In this document: one piece after another, positions 25,403 to 32,775 of the stretch
How positions within the stretch are numbered: the stretch's first letter is position 1
Layout of the letters: every line of letters starts with the position of its first letter
Source: Streptomyces sp. ISL-12
GTDB lineage: Bacteria; Actinomycetota; Actinomycetes; Streptomycetales; Streptomycetaceae
NCBI RefSeq assembly: GCF_018614415.1
Contig: NZ_JAGGOO010000102.1
Span: 1 to 53,251 of the forward strand
Direction of reading: 5' to 3'
DNA length: 53,251 bases
The notes under the pieces: generated by a model
What the model was told of the DNA's origin: nothing
What the model saw: only the letters and a program-made list of their open reading frames with translations
Databases searched by the model: none
Position numbers and translations under genes: made by a program

Positions 25403-26545
25403 TCAGGGCTTCTTGCGCGCGGTGACGTTGATGCTCACCGCGGTCCGCCGGTCGTGGTCGAGGCGCGTAGGCACGGGGATGCCCACCTCCTTCAACATCG
25501 CCTTCATCGACGCCGCGTCGGGCACCATCGGCACCTCCAGCCCCGCACGGCAGTACAGCGCGACCATCGCCTCGACGTCATCGACCTTGGTCGGGTTGCC
25601 GCCGCTCCACTTCAGGACGTTGTCGCCGTAGACACCGGGTTCGGAGCCTTCGAGCTGGGCGCGCAGGAACTTCTGCCTGTCCTTGAGCGGCTTGATCTGC
25701 TCGGAGACCTCGGCGTACTCGGCCAGCGCCTTCGCGCGTTCCTCGTCGTCGTGGATGAGCTGGCTCTGCGGGGAGCGCCCGGCGACCAGAGGCCCCCAGC
25801 ACGCGGTGCGGAAGGGGCAGTGGTCGCAGATCGCGGAGATGCCCGGCCCCTGGAAGGTGCGCGGCAGCTCCTCTGGGGAAGCGGCGGCCCGCACCTGCTG
25901 AACCCACCAGCGGGCACGGCGGGCGCGGTCGGCCTCGTAGGCGATCTCCTGAACGTGGTCGTCACCCGAGTCGCGGTTGATGAACCGGAAGCGGATGCGG
26001 GCGACCGGCACCGGCCCGAGGTGGGCAAGCTGCCGCTGGCCCCGGACGCTGGCGAAGCCCTCCGTGCCGAGCAGATCGGCGTACAGGTACACCTGCCTCA
26101 GCTCGGCCTCGCTCGCGCCGTACCGCAGGACGCTGTCCCACTGGTACGTGCTCTTCGTCTTCACGTCCTCGACGGTCGTTTCCTCGGCCGGGAGCGTGGG
26201 GCGCAGCCGCTTCGGGAGCCGGGCGGCGGTGGCGCTGTCGAGCTGGACGGCGTCGATGTGGCCCCGGACGGTCTCGTCCTCGACGCGGCGCTCGACGAGC
26301 CAGCCGTACTCCTCGCGGGCGGCCTCAAGTATCCCGGCGTGTAGCCAGGTTCCGAGAATCGCCTTCCGCTTCTCGCCGACGTCGGTCGGGGTGCGGCCGT
26401 GCAGGAGGTACCCGGCCCGGCGTGCGCACACGGTGTCGCTGGCGCCGAGCTTGGTCTGTTGGGAGCGGGGGCGGCGTGCGTCCGCCGCGTGAGCGGCGGG
26501 CCACAGGCTGACGGGCCGCTCCGGCGCGATGGCCATGGTGGTCAC
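25403..26545 (-). CDS. Cas4-like PD-(D/E)XK Fe-S nuclease
   Basis: 380 residues. GTWLHAGIL, GHIDAV (D98), VEDVKTK (D127/K129) and QVYLYADLL form the RecB-type nuclease core. Cys40 with C240, C243 and C249 (ICDHCPFRTAC) gives the Cas4/AddB iron-sulfur arrangement. A C-terminal ~130-residue region holds a coiled coil (AEYAEVSEQIKPLKDRQKFLRAQL). Paired with RecT, it likely makes the single-stranded ends for annealing. GTG 26545 has CTCTTGGAGA (26560-26551), GGAG 6 bases upstream. Confidence 0.85.
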   Translation of the reverse strand: MTTMAIAPERPVSLWPAAHAADARRPRSQQTKLGASDTVCARRAGYLLHGRTPTDVGEKRKAILGTWLHAGILEAAREEYGWLVERRVEDETVRGHIDAVQLDSATAARLPKRLRPTLPAEETTVEDVKTKSTYQWDSVLRYGASEAELRQVYLYADLLGTEGFASVRGQRQLAHLGPVPVARIRFRFINRDSGDDHVQEIAYEADRARRARWWVQQVRAAASPEELPRTFQGPGISAICDHCPFRTACWGPLVAGRSPQSQLIHDDEERAKALAEYAEVSEQIKPLKDRQKFLRAQLEGSEPGVYGDNVLKWSGGNPTKVDDVEAMVALYCRAGLEVPMVPDAASMKAMLKEVGIPVPTRLDHDRRTAVSINVTARKKP

Positions 26546-26565
26546 GGTGTTCTCCAAGAGGATGG

Positions 26566-26595
26566 GGTGCCGCCCGCCCGACAGCGGGCGGCACC
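26566..26595. terminator. Hairpin
   Basis: GGTGCCGCCCGC pairs with GCGGGCGGCACC, a 12-bp stem right after the RecT stop and before the nuclease start. Confidence 0.6.
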
Positions 26596-26609
26596 CGGTG
26601 TCGACAGGG

Positions 26610-27617
26610 TCAGGAGGCGCGGCGGGGAGCGGAGGGCCGCTTACGCTGGGTGCGCTTCGCCGGAGCCGGGGCCTCGTCGGACTCCGCGGCGGTGTCCGGC
26701 TTGGCCTCCGGGGGAGCCTTCTTCGCGGCACGCGCCCGCTTCCTCGGCGCGGGCTGCTCCGTGCTCTCGTCCCGGTCCCCAGCCTGGGAGTCCTCGGCGG
26801 ACTCCTCCTTCGCGTCGCCCTTGTCGTTGCCGCCCTTGTCGTCGCCCGCTTCGAGCCCGGCGGCCTCGCGCAGGCGTCGGGTCGCCTCTTCCGCCTCGCG
26901 GACGACGGCTTCAGCGTCGGCCCGCGCCATCTCCTCATCCACGTACACGCCGGACAGGTCCTGCGGTGCGGCCATGCGCAGCGCGCCGGCCTCGGCGCAC
27001 TTGCGGAGCATGTGGGCGGGCATCTGCTGCCACATCTTCGCCACGACGTACGCGCCCTGCTTGCGGTCGTAGTACGTCGGGGCGAACTCGTCCCAGCGGG
27101 CGATCATGGGGAACCGGCTGGTGCCGCGCAGGACGGTGACCTTGACCGCGGCCGGGTACGCCTTCGACAGCCAGACCTCGTGGGCGTTGCCCTCGGAGTC
27201 GTAATAGACGGTGTCCTCGTACGAGATGGACTCCCCGGCCTTGCTGGCCGCGCGGTGGGCGACCGTGCGGAAGCCGTCGATGCCGGTCTGGATGGTCCAG
27301 GTCTTCTCCGGCTCGTCGGGGTTGTCGGCGGCCTTCCAGTTGGTGCGGCCGATCATGTAGATCTGCCGCGCGAACGGGTCGAGGCCGGACCGCACGCAGA
27401 AGTGGAAGAACAAGGCCAGTTGGGCACGCGGTGCCTGGGCGAGTCCGGGGCTGATCAGCGACAGGGCGGCCACCTGACGTGCGTCGAACTCGACTTGGTC
27501 GGCGCGCAGAACGACGGCGCTCTGGGAGACGCTGCGTTCGGGCAACTTCTCGGGGGCGGTCGGCGCCGGTGCGGCCGACGCCGTGTCGCCGTCCTGCTGT
27601 TCGGTGGGTTGGTTCAT
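26610..27617 (-). CDS. RecT/Bet-family single-strand annealing protein
   Basis: 335 residues. The RecT/Bet core spans ~45-245 (FHFCVRSGLDPFARQIYMIGR, WTIQTGIDGFRTVAHRA, MWQQMPAHMLRKCAEAGALRMA). It is followed by a long acidic/basic disordered tail. These proteins anneal complementary single strands in phage recombination. ATG 27617 is preceded by CTCTTGGAGA (27637-27628), with GGAG 11 bases from the start. The next gene encodes the Cas4-like nuclease, a typical exonuclease/annealase pair. Confidence 0.92.
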   Translation of the reverse strand: MNQPTEQQDGDTASAAPAPTAPEKLPERSVSQSAVVLRADQVEFDARQVAALSLISPGLAQAPRAQLALFFHFCVRSGLDPFARQIYMIGRTNWKAADNPDEPEKTWTIQTGIDGFRTVAHRAASKAGESISYEDTVYYDSEGNAHEVWLSKAYPAAVKVTVLRGTSRFPMIARWDEFAPTYYDRKQGAYVVAKMWQQMPAHMLRKCAEAGALRMAAPQDLSGVYVDEEMARADAEAVVREAEEATRRLREAAGLEAGDDKGGNDKGDAKEESAEDSQAGDRDESTEQPAPRKRARAAKKAPPEAKPDTAAESDEAPAPAKRTQRKRPSAPRRAS

Positions 27618-27644
27618 GGGTCGTGTCTCTCCAAGAGGGTTGCT

Positions 27645-27989
27645 TCACTCGGTCCGCAGGCTGCGGACCTCGAAGGCGCCCGCCCATTCGGGGTGGCGCT
27701 CGATCAGGAGCCGGACGTACCGGCTGCGGAAGTTGTTGTTGAGGCGGAACTCGTCGCCTTCGGTCGCCGTGACGTAGCGCCAGCGCAGGACCTCGAAGAG
27801 CATCCCGATGCCGACACGGCTCGCGCCGCGCTTCAGGTAATCGGCAGTCAGGGCCTCCAGCGCGCGCAGCACCCAGGGGTTGAGCTGGTGGAACGTCTCG
27901 AACTGGGCCTGGATGGACGCCGGCTGGCCGTCCGGCTGCTTCACGGTGTGGATGACCAGGCCCGGTATCTCGTCCTGGACGGCTGCCAT
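27645..27989 (-). CDS. Small conserved phage protein
   Basis: 114 residues. The pattern (FETFHQLNPWVLRALEAL, RVGIGMLFEVLRWRYVTATEGDEFRLNNNFRSRYVRLLIERHPEWAGAFEVRSLR) is one I know from many actinobacterial prophages, always small and of unknown function. AGGGG precedes the second ATG (27989) at better spacing than the first (27995). First gene of the recombination operon, downstream of an AGATAGGTGACATT element. Confidence 0.75.
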   Translation of the reverse strand: MAAVQDEIPGLVIHTVKQPDGQPASIQAQFETFHQLNPWVLRALEALTADYLKRGASRVGIGMLFEVLRWRYVTATEGDEFRLNNNFRSRYVRLLIERHPEWAGAFEVRSLRTE

Positions 27990-28019
27990 ACCCATCCCCT
28001 GATGATGACTTCTTTCAAG

Positions 28020-28033
28020 AATGTCACCTATCT
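28020..28033 (-). promoter_or_regulatory. AGATAGGTGACATT element, copy 3
   Basis: Identical to the copies at 19567 and 23994; here 30 bp upstream of the recombination operon's first gene. Confidence 0.5.
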
Positions 28034-28100
28034 TGCGGATCGGCGGACAGATGATCAACCCCACCGATTACAGGCGCGACTTCACACGCTCGGCCCGACG

Positions 28101-28304
28101 TCAGAAAGAGGCCCGATCGGCCGCTTCCTCCATGCGCGCCTCACGGGCCTCGTTGGCCGCCGTTGCGGCTCGTAGGGCATCGACGGCGACGTTGGAGTCG
28201 GGGTGCTTGAGGACGTAGAGCGAGAGGGCCCCTTCGAGGACCAGGGCCTCTCAGGCATCCATGGCCACAATCTCGCCGCCGTCCGGTGTGGCGGTGAACT
28301 GCAC
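28101..28304 (-). pseudogene. Small phage gene interrupted by an in-frame TGA
   Basis: GTG 28304 has an excellent binding site (AAGGAGG, 5-6 bases upstream). After 17 residues (MQFTATPDGGEIVAMDA) a TGA occurs at 28253-28251, but the same frame stays open and protein-like for another 49 residues (EALVLEGALSLYVLKHPDSN, then VAVDALRAATAANEAREAR) to TGA at 28101. It is either a nonsense mutation or a 17-residue leader followed by an untranslated or readthrough segment. A promoter of the TAAGATATAAG family lies 49 bp upstream. Confidence 0.65.
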
Positions 28305-28352
28305 TGCTGCCTCCTTGGTGAACTGCGGACCCCCGTAACGGAGATCGCTTAT

Positions 28353-28358
28353 ATCTTA
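28353..28358 (-). promoter_or_regulatory. Promoter of the TAAGATATAAG family, copy 3 (-10 only)
   Basis: TAAGAT within AATAAGATATAAGC, identical at the core to the copies at 17000 and 24353. The -35 region is less clear (TACTTG about 15 bp upstream). It should drive the small interrupted gene at 28.1-28.3 kb. Confidence 0.55.
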
Positions 28359-28394
28359 TTCGCAATTCGGGGCCAAGTACACTGTTTACGCAGC

Positions 28395-28967
28395 TCAGAG
28401 GGCCTTTCGGGCGTGGCGACCTCGGGTCAGCACGCGACTGCCGGGCCCGTCGTACGTGCCGTCGCGCAGGGCGGCGACGACCTGTTCGTCCACATCCCAG
28501 GGCAAGCTGCGCGCGCTCTCGCGGAGCTTGGGGACGGCGTCGAGGACGGTGTCCAGCATCCAGAGCATCGACCCGGACAGCAGCCAGTCGTGCTCCGGGA
28601 ACCGCCCTGTCGCGATGGTCGTCGCCAAGTTGCCCTGCGCGGGCAGGTGGAATAGCTCGATGATCTCCTGCTGGCCGACGATCGGCGGCAGCTCATCCCC
28701 CAGGCCCGGCTCCCAGCCCTCGCCCTGCTCCGCGATGATCCGCGCCTTCACACCCAGGTCGACCTGGCGAAACCGCGCCGTGGTCGCTCCCCACCCGGCC
28801 GCGAAGCCGAGCGGCCAGTACCGCACCCCGCTGACGACGATGGCGGTCTCCGGATCCAGCACGCTGCCGCGGCTCGGGGACAGCCACTGCGCAACCTGCT
28901 TCGGATCGACGCGGTACAGCGCGGCGAACTCCTGGTGCCCGACCAGATACGGCTTGCCCCGACTCAT
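28395..28967 (-). CDS. Phage DNA-binding-type protein with duplicated helix-turn-helix units
   Basis: 190 residues. Two related units, VGHQEFAALYRVDPKQVAQWLS and VGQQEIIELFHLPAQGNLATTIA, each followed by a strand-rich WL/WP segment, suggest an internal duplication of an excisionase/MerR-like helix-turn-helix. CGGAGGA precedes ATG 28967. It could be a phage regulator. No closer family assignment. Confidence 0.68.
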   Translation of the reverse strand: MSRGKPYLVGHQEFAALYRVDPKQVAQWLSPSRGSVLDPETAIVVSGVRYWPLGFAAGWGATTARFRQVDLGVKARIIAEQGEGWEPGLGDELPPIVGQQEIIELFHLPAQGNLATTIATGRFPEHDWLLSGSMLWMLDTVLDAVPKLRESARSLPWDVDEQVVAALRDGTYDGPGSRVLTRGRHARKAL

Positions 28968-29064
28968 CCCCGTCCTCCGGTGTCTGCCCTGGATGCAGAG
29001 GGCAGCGTAGCCGTACGCGTACGCCGGCGGGCGCGGCGGTCGCTGCTATGGTGGCGGCGGTCTT

Positions 29065-29105
29065 TCTCCAAGAGGCCAAACGGCCCCCGCTTCGGCGGGG
29101 GCCGT
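29065..29105 (-). terminator. Hairpin plus orphan CTCTTGGAGA repeat
   Basis: ACGGCCCCCGC and GCGGGGGCCGT (29080-29105) form an 11-bp stem directly after the gene ending at 29123. CTCTTGGAGA (29074-29065) follows, but no start codon lies at the usual 5-11 bases from it, unlike the other six copies. Confidence 0.65.
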
Positions 29106-29122
29106 GTGCGTTGCCGCGCGCT

Positions 29123-29572
29123 CTACGTGGTCTTGCCCTCGGCCTGGTCGGCGGTGGAACCGAGCAGGGCCGAGCCCTGCTCCTTCCTCTGTCGCGTGAA
29201 CTGCAGGGCGTGGATCGTGCGCCCGCCGGTCACCTCCCGGAAGGCGGTCGCCACCTCGCCCTTGGTCAGCCGCCGCCCTCCCAGCGTGAACAGCGGTCCG
29301 TCCGTGCGGGACCCGATCAGCTCGCGCAGCGCGTTGGCCGCCGACGCGGTGATCCCGGCCTCGTAGACGTCGCCTTCCTTCGCGTGCCGGATGACGACCA
29401 GGCGGTCATCCAGCTCCGCGTCCGGCACGTCGAACGCCAGAACCTCATCCAGCCGGACCTCCGACTCCCAGAGCAGTTGCCACACCGCGCGAACGGCGGC
29501 CGGGACCGCCGGGTTCGCGAGAGCGGAGTCCACCTCCAGGTCGGTGACGAGCAGGTGTGTCGTATCCATCAT
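29123..29572 (-). CDS. Degenerate tyrosine-recombinase-like protein
   Basis: 149 residues. The order of blocks resembles the catalytic domain of XerC/integrase: LLWESEVRLDEVLAFDVPDAELDDRLVVIRHAKEGD (box I, Arg present), GPLFTLGGRRLTKGEVATAFREV, and IHALQFTRQRKEQGSALLGSTAD in place of the HxLRH...LLGH box. The second box Arg is Gln and no nucleophilic Tyr follows, so it cannot act as a recombinase. ATG 29572 overlaps a TGA of another frame (29571-29569) in the ATGA pattern. It lies between lysis and recombination genes. Confidence 0.55.
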   Translation of the reverse strand: MMDTTHLLVTDLEVDSALANPAVPAAVRAVWQLLWESEVRLDEVLAFDVPDAELDDRLVVIRHAKEGDVYEAGITASAANALRELIGSRTDGPLFTLGGRRLTKGEVATAFREVTGGRTIHALQFTRQRKEQGSALLGSTADQAEGKTT

Positions 29573-29810
29573 GACCCCCAGGCCGCAGGAACGGCACCAC
29601 CGCGGTGATGCTGGCCAGTACGGCGAGGGTCGGCAGCGGCCATCTGGTCTTCTCCAGCGCGCTCACCCTTTCCTCCAGATCTTCCAGGGCCTTGTCCGTT
29701 TGGTCGCTGCGCTGGACGAGTAGCGCCAACTGTCCGTCGATGCGGGCGAATCCGACCTCCAGCGCCTGGCGCAGCTCCGCCAGGGCGAGCGCGACCTGTC
29801 CTTCGGGCAC
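29569..29810 (-). CDS. Coiled-coil/transmembrane phage protein (lysis-region type), possible frameshift near its end
   Basis: The N-terminal ~60 residues form a coiled coil (LALAELRQALEVGFARIDGQLALLVQRSDQTDKALEDLEERVSALEK), then one hydrophobic segment (PLPTLAVLASITAVVPFL). Its own frame does not stop until 29445, well inside the next gene. A TGA in another frame at 29571-29569 would give the usual ATGA coupling, so a small frameshift near the end is likely. Such coiled-coil plus TM proteins often sit beside endolysin and holin genes. Confidence 0.6.
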
Positions 29811-29843
29811 AGTCCTTCCTCCTGTTCTCTCGCTGCCCGGTGA

Positions 29844-30089
29844 TCAGTGCTGGGGCGTGGCCGGGTCGCGCTTCATCGGCAGCCACGAGGCCGTTCCGGG
29901 CCTGCCCAGGACGGTGCCGAGGGTGGACTTCAGCGCGCTGAGCGCAGCCGGTATGGCGGAGACCGCGGCGGCCTGCCACGCCGAAAGGGACACCATGTCC
30001 GTCGTGCTGGAGGCTGCCATCAGGCCCAGCAGCGCCTGGAGGTAGGTGGCAACGGTGCGCTCGGCGACATCGGCAAGGGCCTGCGGCAT
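29844..30089 (-). CDS. Holin with its own start inside the endolysin frame
   Basis: ATG 30089 (Met334 of the fused product) is preceded by AGGAG 8 bases upstream, so an 81-residue holin can be translated separately. It has two hydrophobic stretches (TVATYLQALLGLMAAS; SAWQAAAVSAIPAALSALKSTLGTVLG), as in small r1t-type holins of Streptomyces phages, starting with the typical ALADVAERTV. Holins form membrane lesions that release endolysin. Confidence 0.65.
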   Translation of the reverse strand: MPQALADVAERTVATYLQALLGLMAASSTTDMVSLSAWQAAAVSAIPAALSALKSTLGTVLGRPGTASWLPMKRDPATPQH

Positions 30090-31088
30090 CGGGTCGTGCT
30101 CCTGGTTCGGGGTGGTGGGGGTGGGGGTGAGGTCGGCGGCACCGGCCTGGTGCGGGACGCGCAGGTCCGCCCAGGTCTGCGGGCCGGGAATGCCGTCGGC
30201 GTCGGCGCCGTGGTGGCCGCGTTTGATCTGGTAGGCCGCATACGAGCGGCGGTGCGCGTCGTTCCACACCGGGCCGGGCGGCGTGTCGTAGGAGTCGCAG
30301 CCCTCGGCGATCAGCCGCTTCGCCATCGCGGCGATCACCGGGGAGGAACGCCCTTCGCGGAAGAACTGCTTGCCCGGGTACGCCGCATACTTCGGTGTCG
30401 GCTTCGGCTTGGGCTTCGGGTCCGGCTTCGGCTTGGGCTTCGGGCCGGGCTTCGGCTTGGGCTTCGGGCCGGGCTTCGGCTTACCGGCGTCCTTGAGGTG
30501 CCGGGCGACCCGGGCGCGGAAGTCGTCCATGTTGATGCCGCCCGGATCCGGCTTCCCCGGCTGCCACTCCTTGTGGCCGATGACGGAGTGCTCGTTCCAG
30601 CCGTGCGCACGGCAGATGGCCGCCGCCGCCCGCGCCATCGCGTCGAGCTGGGCCGCCGGCCACGGCTGACTCCCGGTGTTGATGCACTCGAAGCCGTAGA
30701 AATGCCGGTTGCCGTCGGTATCCGCTTCGTTGTCGCGCGGGAGGTCCGTCTTCTCCGCGATGACCGCGAGCAGGACGTCCGTGTCTCCCATGCCGGCGTG
30801 ATTGGTCCGGCCGTAGCCGACCAGGTGGATCGTCCCGGACCGGTCGATGACGCCATGGCACAGGGGACCTGGGAGATCCTGGTAGCCGACGCGGCACAGC
30901 TCCACCATGTCCTTCTCGGAGCTGTACGGCCCGGTGTGGTGGATCATGACCCCGTTCGCGGGGCCCCAGTTGCCGTGGGTATTCCGGTTGTGGGTGCGCC
31001 ATTTGCCGTGCTCGACCACGCCGAGCCCGGCGCCCTTCAGCACGGACAGGAACCTGTCCGCGCTCAGCGGTGTAGCCACGCGCTTCAT
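29844..31088 (-). CDS. Endolysin fused in frame to a holin
   Basis: 414 residues. Residues ~30-200 are an N-acetylmuramoyl-L-alanine amidase (PGRP-type) domain with MIHHTG, GFECINTG and VIGHKEW, carrying the Zn-ligand histidines. Residues 203-232 are a Lys/Pro repeat linker. Residues ~235-312 are a peptidoglycan-binding-like domain (SPVIAAMAKRLIAEGCDSYD, IPGPQTWADLR). The rest is holin-like (from Met334) with no intervening stop. GGAGAAGG precedes ATG 31088. The enzyme would cut the cell wall at lysis; the fused form could be a membrane-tethered variant. Confidence 0.85.
   Translation of the reverse strand: MKRVATPLSADRFLSVLKGAGLGVVEHGKWRTHNRNTHGNWGPANGVMIHHTGPYSSEKDMVELCRVGYQDLPGPLCHGVIDRSGTIHLVGYGRTNHAGMGDTDVLLAVIAEKTDLPRDNEADTDGNRHFYGFECINTGSQPWPAAQLDAMARAAAAICRAHGWNEHSVIGHKEWQPGKPDPGGINMDDFRARVARHLKDAGKPKPGPKPKPKPGPKPKPKPDPKPKPKPTPKYAAYPGKQFFREGRSSPVIAAMAKRLIAEGCDSYDTPPGPVWNDAHRRSYAAYQIKRGHHGADADGIPGPQTWADLRVPHQAGAADLTPTPTTPNQEHDPMPQALADVAERTVATYLQALLGLMAASSTTDMVSLSAWQAAAVSAIPAALSALKSTLGTVLGRPGTASWLPMKRDPATPQH
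30394..30485 (-). repeat. Lys/Pro linker repeat in the endolysin
   Basis: Tandem copies of a short unit encoding PKPKPGPKP / PKPKPDPKP form a flexible linker between catalytic and wall-binding domains. Copy number may vary between relatives. Confidence 0.75.
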
Positions 31089-31227
31089 CCTTCTCCCCTG
31101 CGCCGGATGGCAGTCGGCCGTGGCCGCCGCGGCGGTCCGGTCCCTCGGGAGTGCGAAGCAGGTGGAGGGTCACCCAGGCGTCATGCTACCGGCGGCGCAC
31201 CGGCCGGTGGCCGGGGTGCGCAGCCGG

Positions 31228-31665
31228 TCAGGTGTCGGCGCGGTCGGTCCGGAACGATGTGCTGTCGAGGCTGATCCAGGACGCGCGGACGCTGCCGCCG
31301 CCCTGGACGCGCAGCCGCACCAGGCCCTTGGGGTCGATGTCGAACTGGAGGCTGCGGCGTGCCGCGTCGGAGGCGACGTCGACCGTGCGCGGGGCTTGCG
31401 GCCAGTACCCCTCGGGCAGCAGCGCAACCAGTTGCTCGTCGGAGGCCCGGCCGCTCGCCAGTCCGATACGGCCGCAGAATTCGCTCGTGTCCCAGGGGTT
31501 GGCGCGGAACTGCGGCGGCTGCTCCTCGTCGGGGACGGTGGTGTCGCCGGTCAGCGGAAGGTCGCGCCACTCCGGGTACGGCGCGCGGTGGGCGCGCTCC
31601 AGGGTGACGACCCGCTTCTCCAGCTTGGCCAGTCGGCGGCCGAGGTCGGCGATCGTGTCCGGCAC
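31228..31665 (-). CDS. Phage minor tail-associated protein
   Basis: 145 residues starting with GTG right after the TAG of the previous gene; GAGGAG upstream. N-terminal coiled coil (IADLGRRLAKLEKRVVTLERAHRA), then strands (SLQFDIDPKGLVRLRVQGGGSVRASWISLD). Position after the minor tail proteins and before the endolysin fits a tail-tip or baseplate component. No specific family recognised. Confidence 0.65.
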   Translation of the reverse strand: MPDTIADLGRRLAKLEKRVVTLERAHRAPYPEWRDLPLTGDTTVPDEEQPPQFRANPWDTSEFCGRIGLASGRASDEQLVALLPEGYWPQAPRTVDVASDAARRSLQFDIDPKGLVRLRVQGGGSVRASWISLDSTSFRTDRADT

Positions 31666-32775
31666 CTACTGCTCCTCTTCCTCGCCCGTCTCGTCCTCGG
31701 GCTTGTTCGTGCGCTCCAGCTTCAACGTCACGCGCTCGGCCGTCTCGCCCTCGCCGGGCCGCACCGTCCAGCCGACGATCCGGCACCAGCCGTCGTACTC
31801 GGTGTGCGGCTCGAACAGACGGATCCGTACGTCGTCCCCGATGCGCAGGGCCTCGATCGGAGCCGCCGGGTGGTCGATGATCTCCAGCTCGGTCAGGGAG
31901 GGCAGGACCTGGCGGGCCAGCCGCTCGCGGCGGGCCCGCTGCTTCAGCTTCGCCTCGTCCTTCTCGCTCGTCTCCAGCCGGTGTTCCAGGCGCAGGCGGC
32001 CGTTGCGCACGCCGTCCACGACGACCTTGCGCTTCTTGCCCTCGCCCGCGCCCAGGCCGATGACCCACTGGGCGTAAGAGTCGGCGTCCTTGATGACGTG
32101 CGGGGTGCCGACCACGTTGGCGCCGGTGGTGAACGTCAGGTCCTCGCGGCGCCGGCCAAGGCGCGGCGCACCGAGGATGATGCGGCGCTCGGCACGGCGC
32201 CCGCGCCATGCCACGGTCTCCGACCACTCCAGGCCGTCATCGATCTCGGCCATCTCATCCACGATCTCGCCGAGATTGCGCGGGTCGGTCTTGGAGGTGG
32301 TGAAGGGGTCCTTCGCGGTGCCGGTCTTCGCCTTGGACTTCGTGTCGTCCACGACCACGCCGAGGTCGCCGTCCGGCTGCGCCTGGGCGTAGGCCCACAC
32401 ATCGCGGATCACGTCGCACGGGTCCGCTTCGATGTACGGGCCGCGGCCGTCGAGGTTGCCGTGCAGGTCGAAGCGGCGGTGGAGGTAGCTCGTGAACCCG
32501 GAGGCTTCAACGGGCAGGGTGTTGCCCTCCGGTTCGGCGCGCCACAGCAGCCCGCCCCAGTCGAGGCGGGCGTTGCGCTCGACGAGGAGCACCGTGTCGC
32601 CGGCGTCGAGCGCGTCCGACAGCGAGCGGCGGAACGCGGTCGGCAGGGTCGCCTTCAACGAGCCAGGCCCGGATATCTCCGGGCCGTACTCGACCTCGCT
32701 CAGCGGCAGATTCCAGTGCAGAACATCGCCGGTCGCGGCGCGCGCAACGATGTAGCGGTAGTCGGCCATCGTCAC
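31666..32775 (-). CDS. Phage minor tail protein (tail-hub type)
   Basis: 369 residues, GTG in a GTGA overlap with the upstream gene. The sequence (MADYRYIVARAATGDVLHWNLPLSEVEYGPEISGPGSLKATLP) fits the Siphovirus ReqiPepy6 Gp37-like minor tail proteins, which form the tail hub (Tal). It has an Asp/Glu-rich tail (EDETGEEEEQ). Order tape measure, distal tail, another minor tail protein, then this gene is usual for actinophages. Confidence 0.78.
   Translation of the reverse strand: MTMADYRYIVARAATGDVLHWNLPLSEVEYGPEISGPGSLKATLPTAFRRSLSDALDAGDTVLLVERNARLDWGGLLWRAEPEGNTLPVEASGFTSYLHRRFDLHGNLDGRGPYIEADPCDVIRDVWAYAQAQPDGDLGVVVDDTKSKAKTGTAKDPFTTSKTDPRNLGEIVDEMAEIDDGLEWSETVAWRGRRAERRIILGAPRLGRRREDLTFTTGANVVGTPHVIKDADSYAQWVIGLGAGEGKKRKVVVDGVRNGRLRLEHRLETSEKDEAKLKQRARRERLARQVLPSLTELEIIDHPAAPIEALRIGDDVRIRLFEPHTEYDGWCRIVGWTVRPGEGETAERVTLKLERTNKPEDETGEEEEQ

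Noticed and set aside
30394..30485. CRISPR-like short repeats
   Set aside because: The repeats are continuous, in frame with the endolysin linker, and have no spacers.
30370..30669. Plus-strand Gly/Phe-rich frame (repeats of GFGLGFG)
   Set aside because: It is the antisense of the endolysin Lys/Pro linker repeat.
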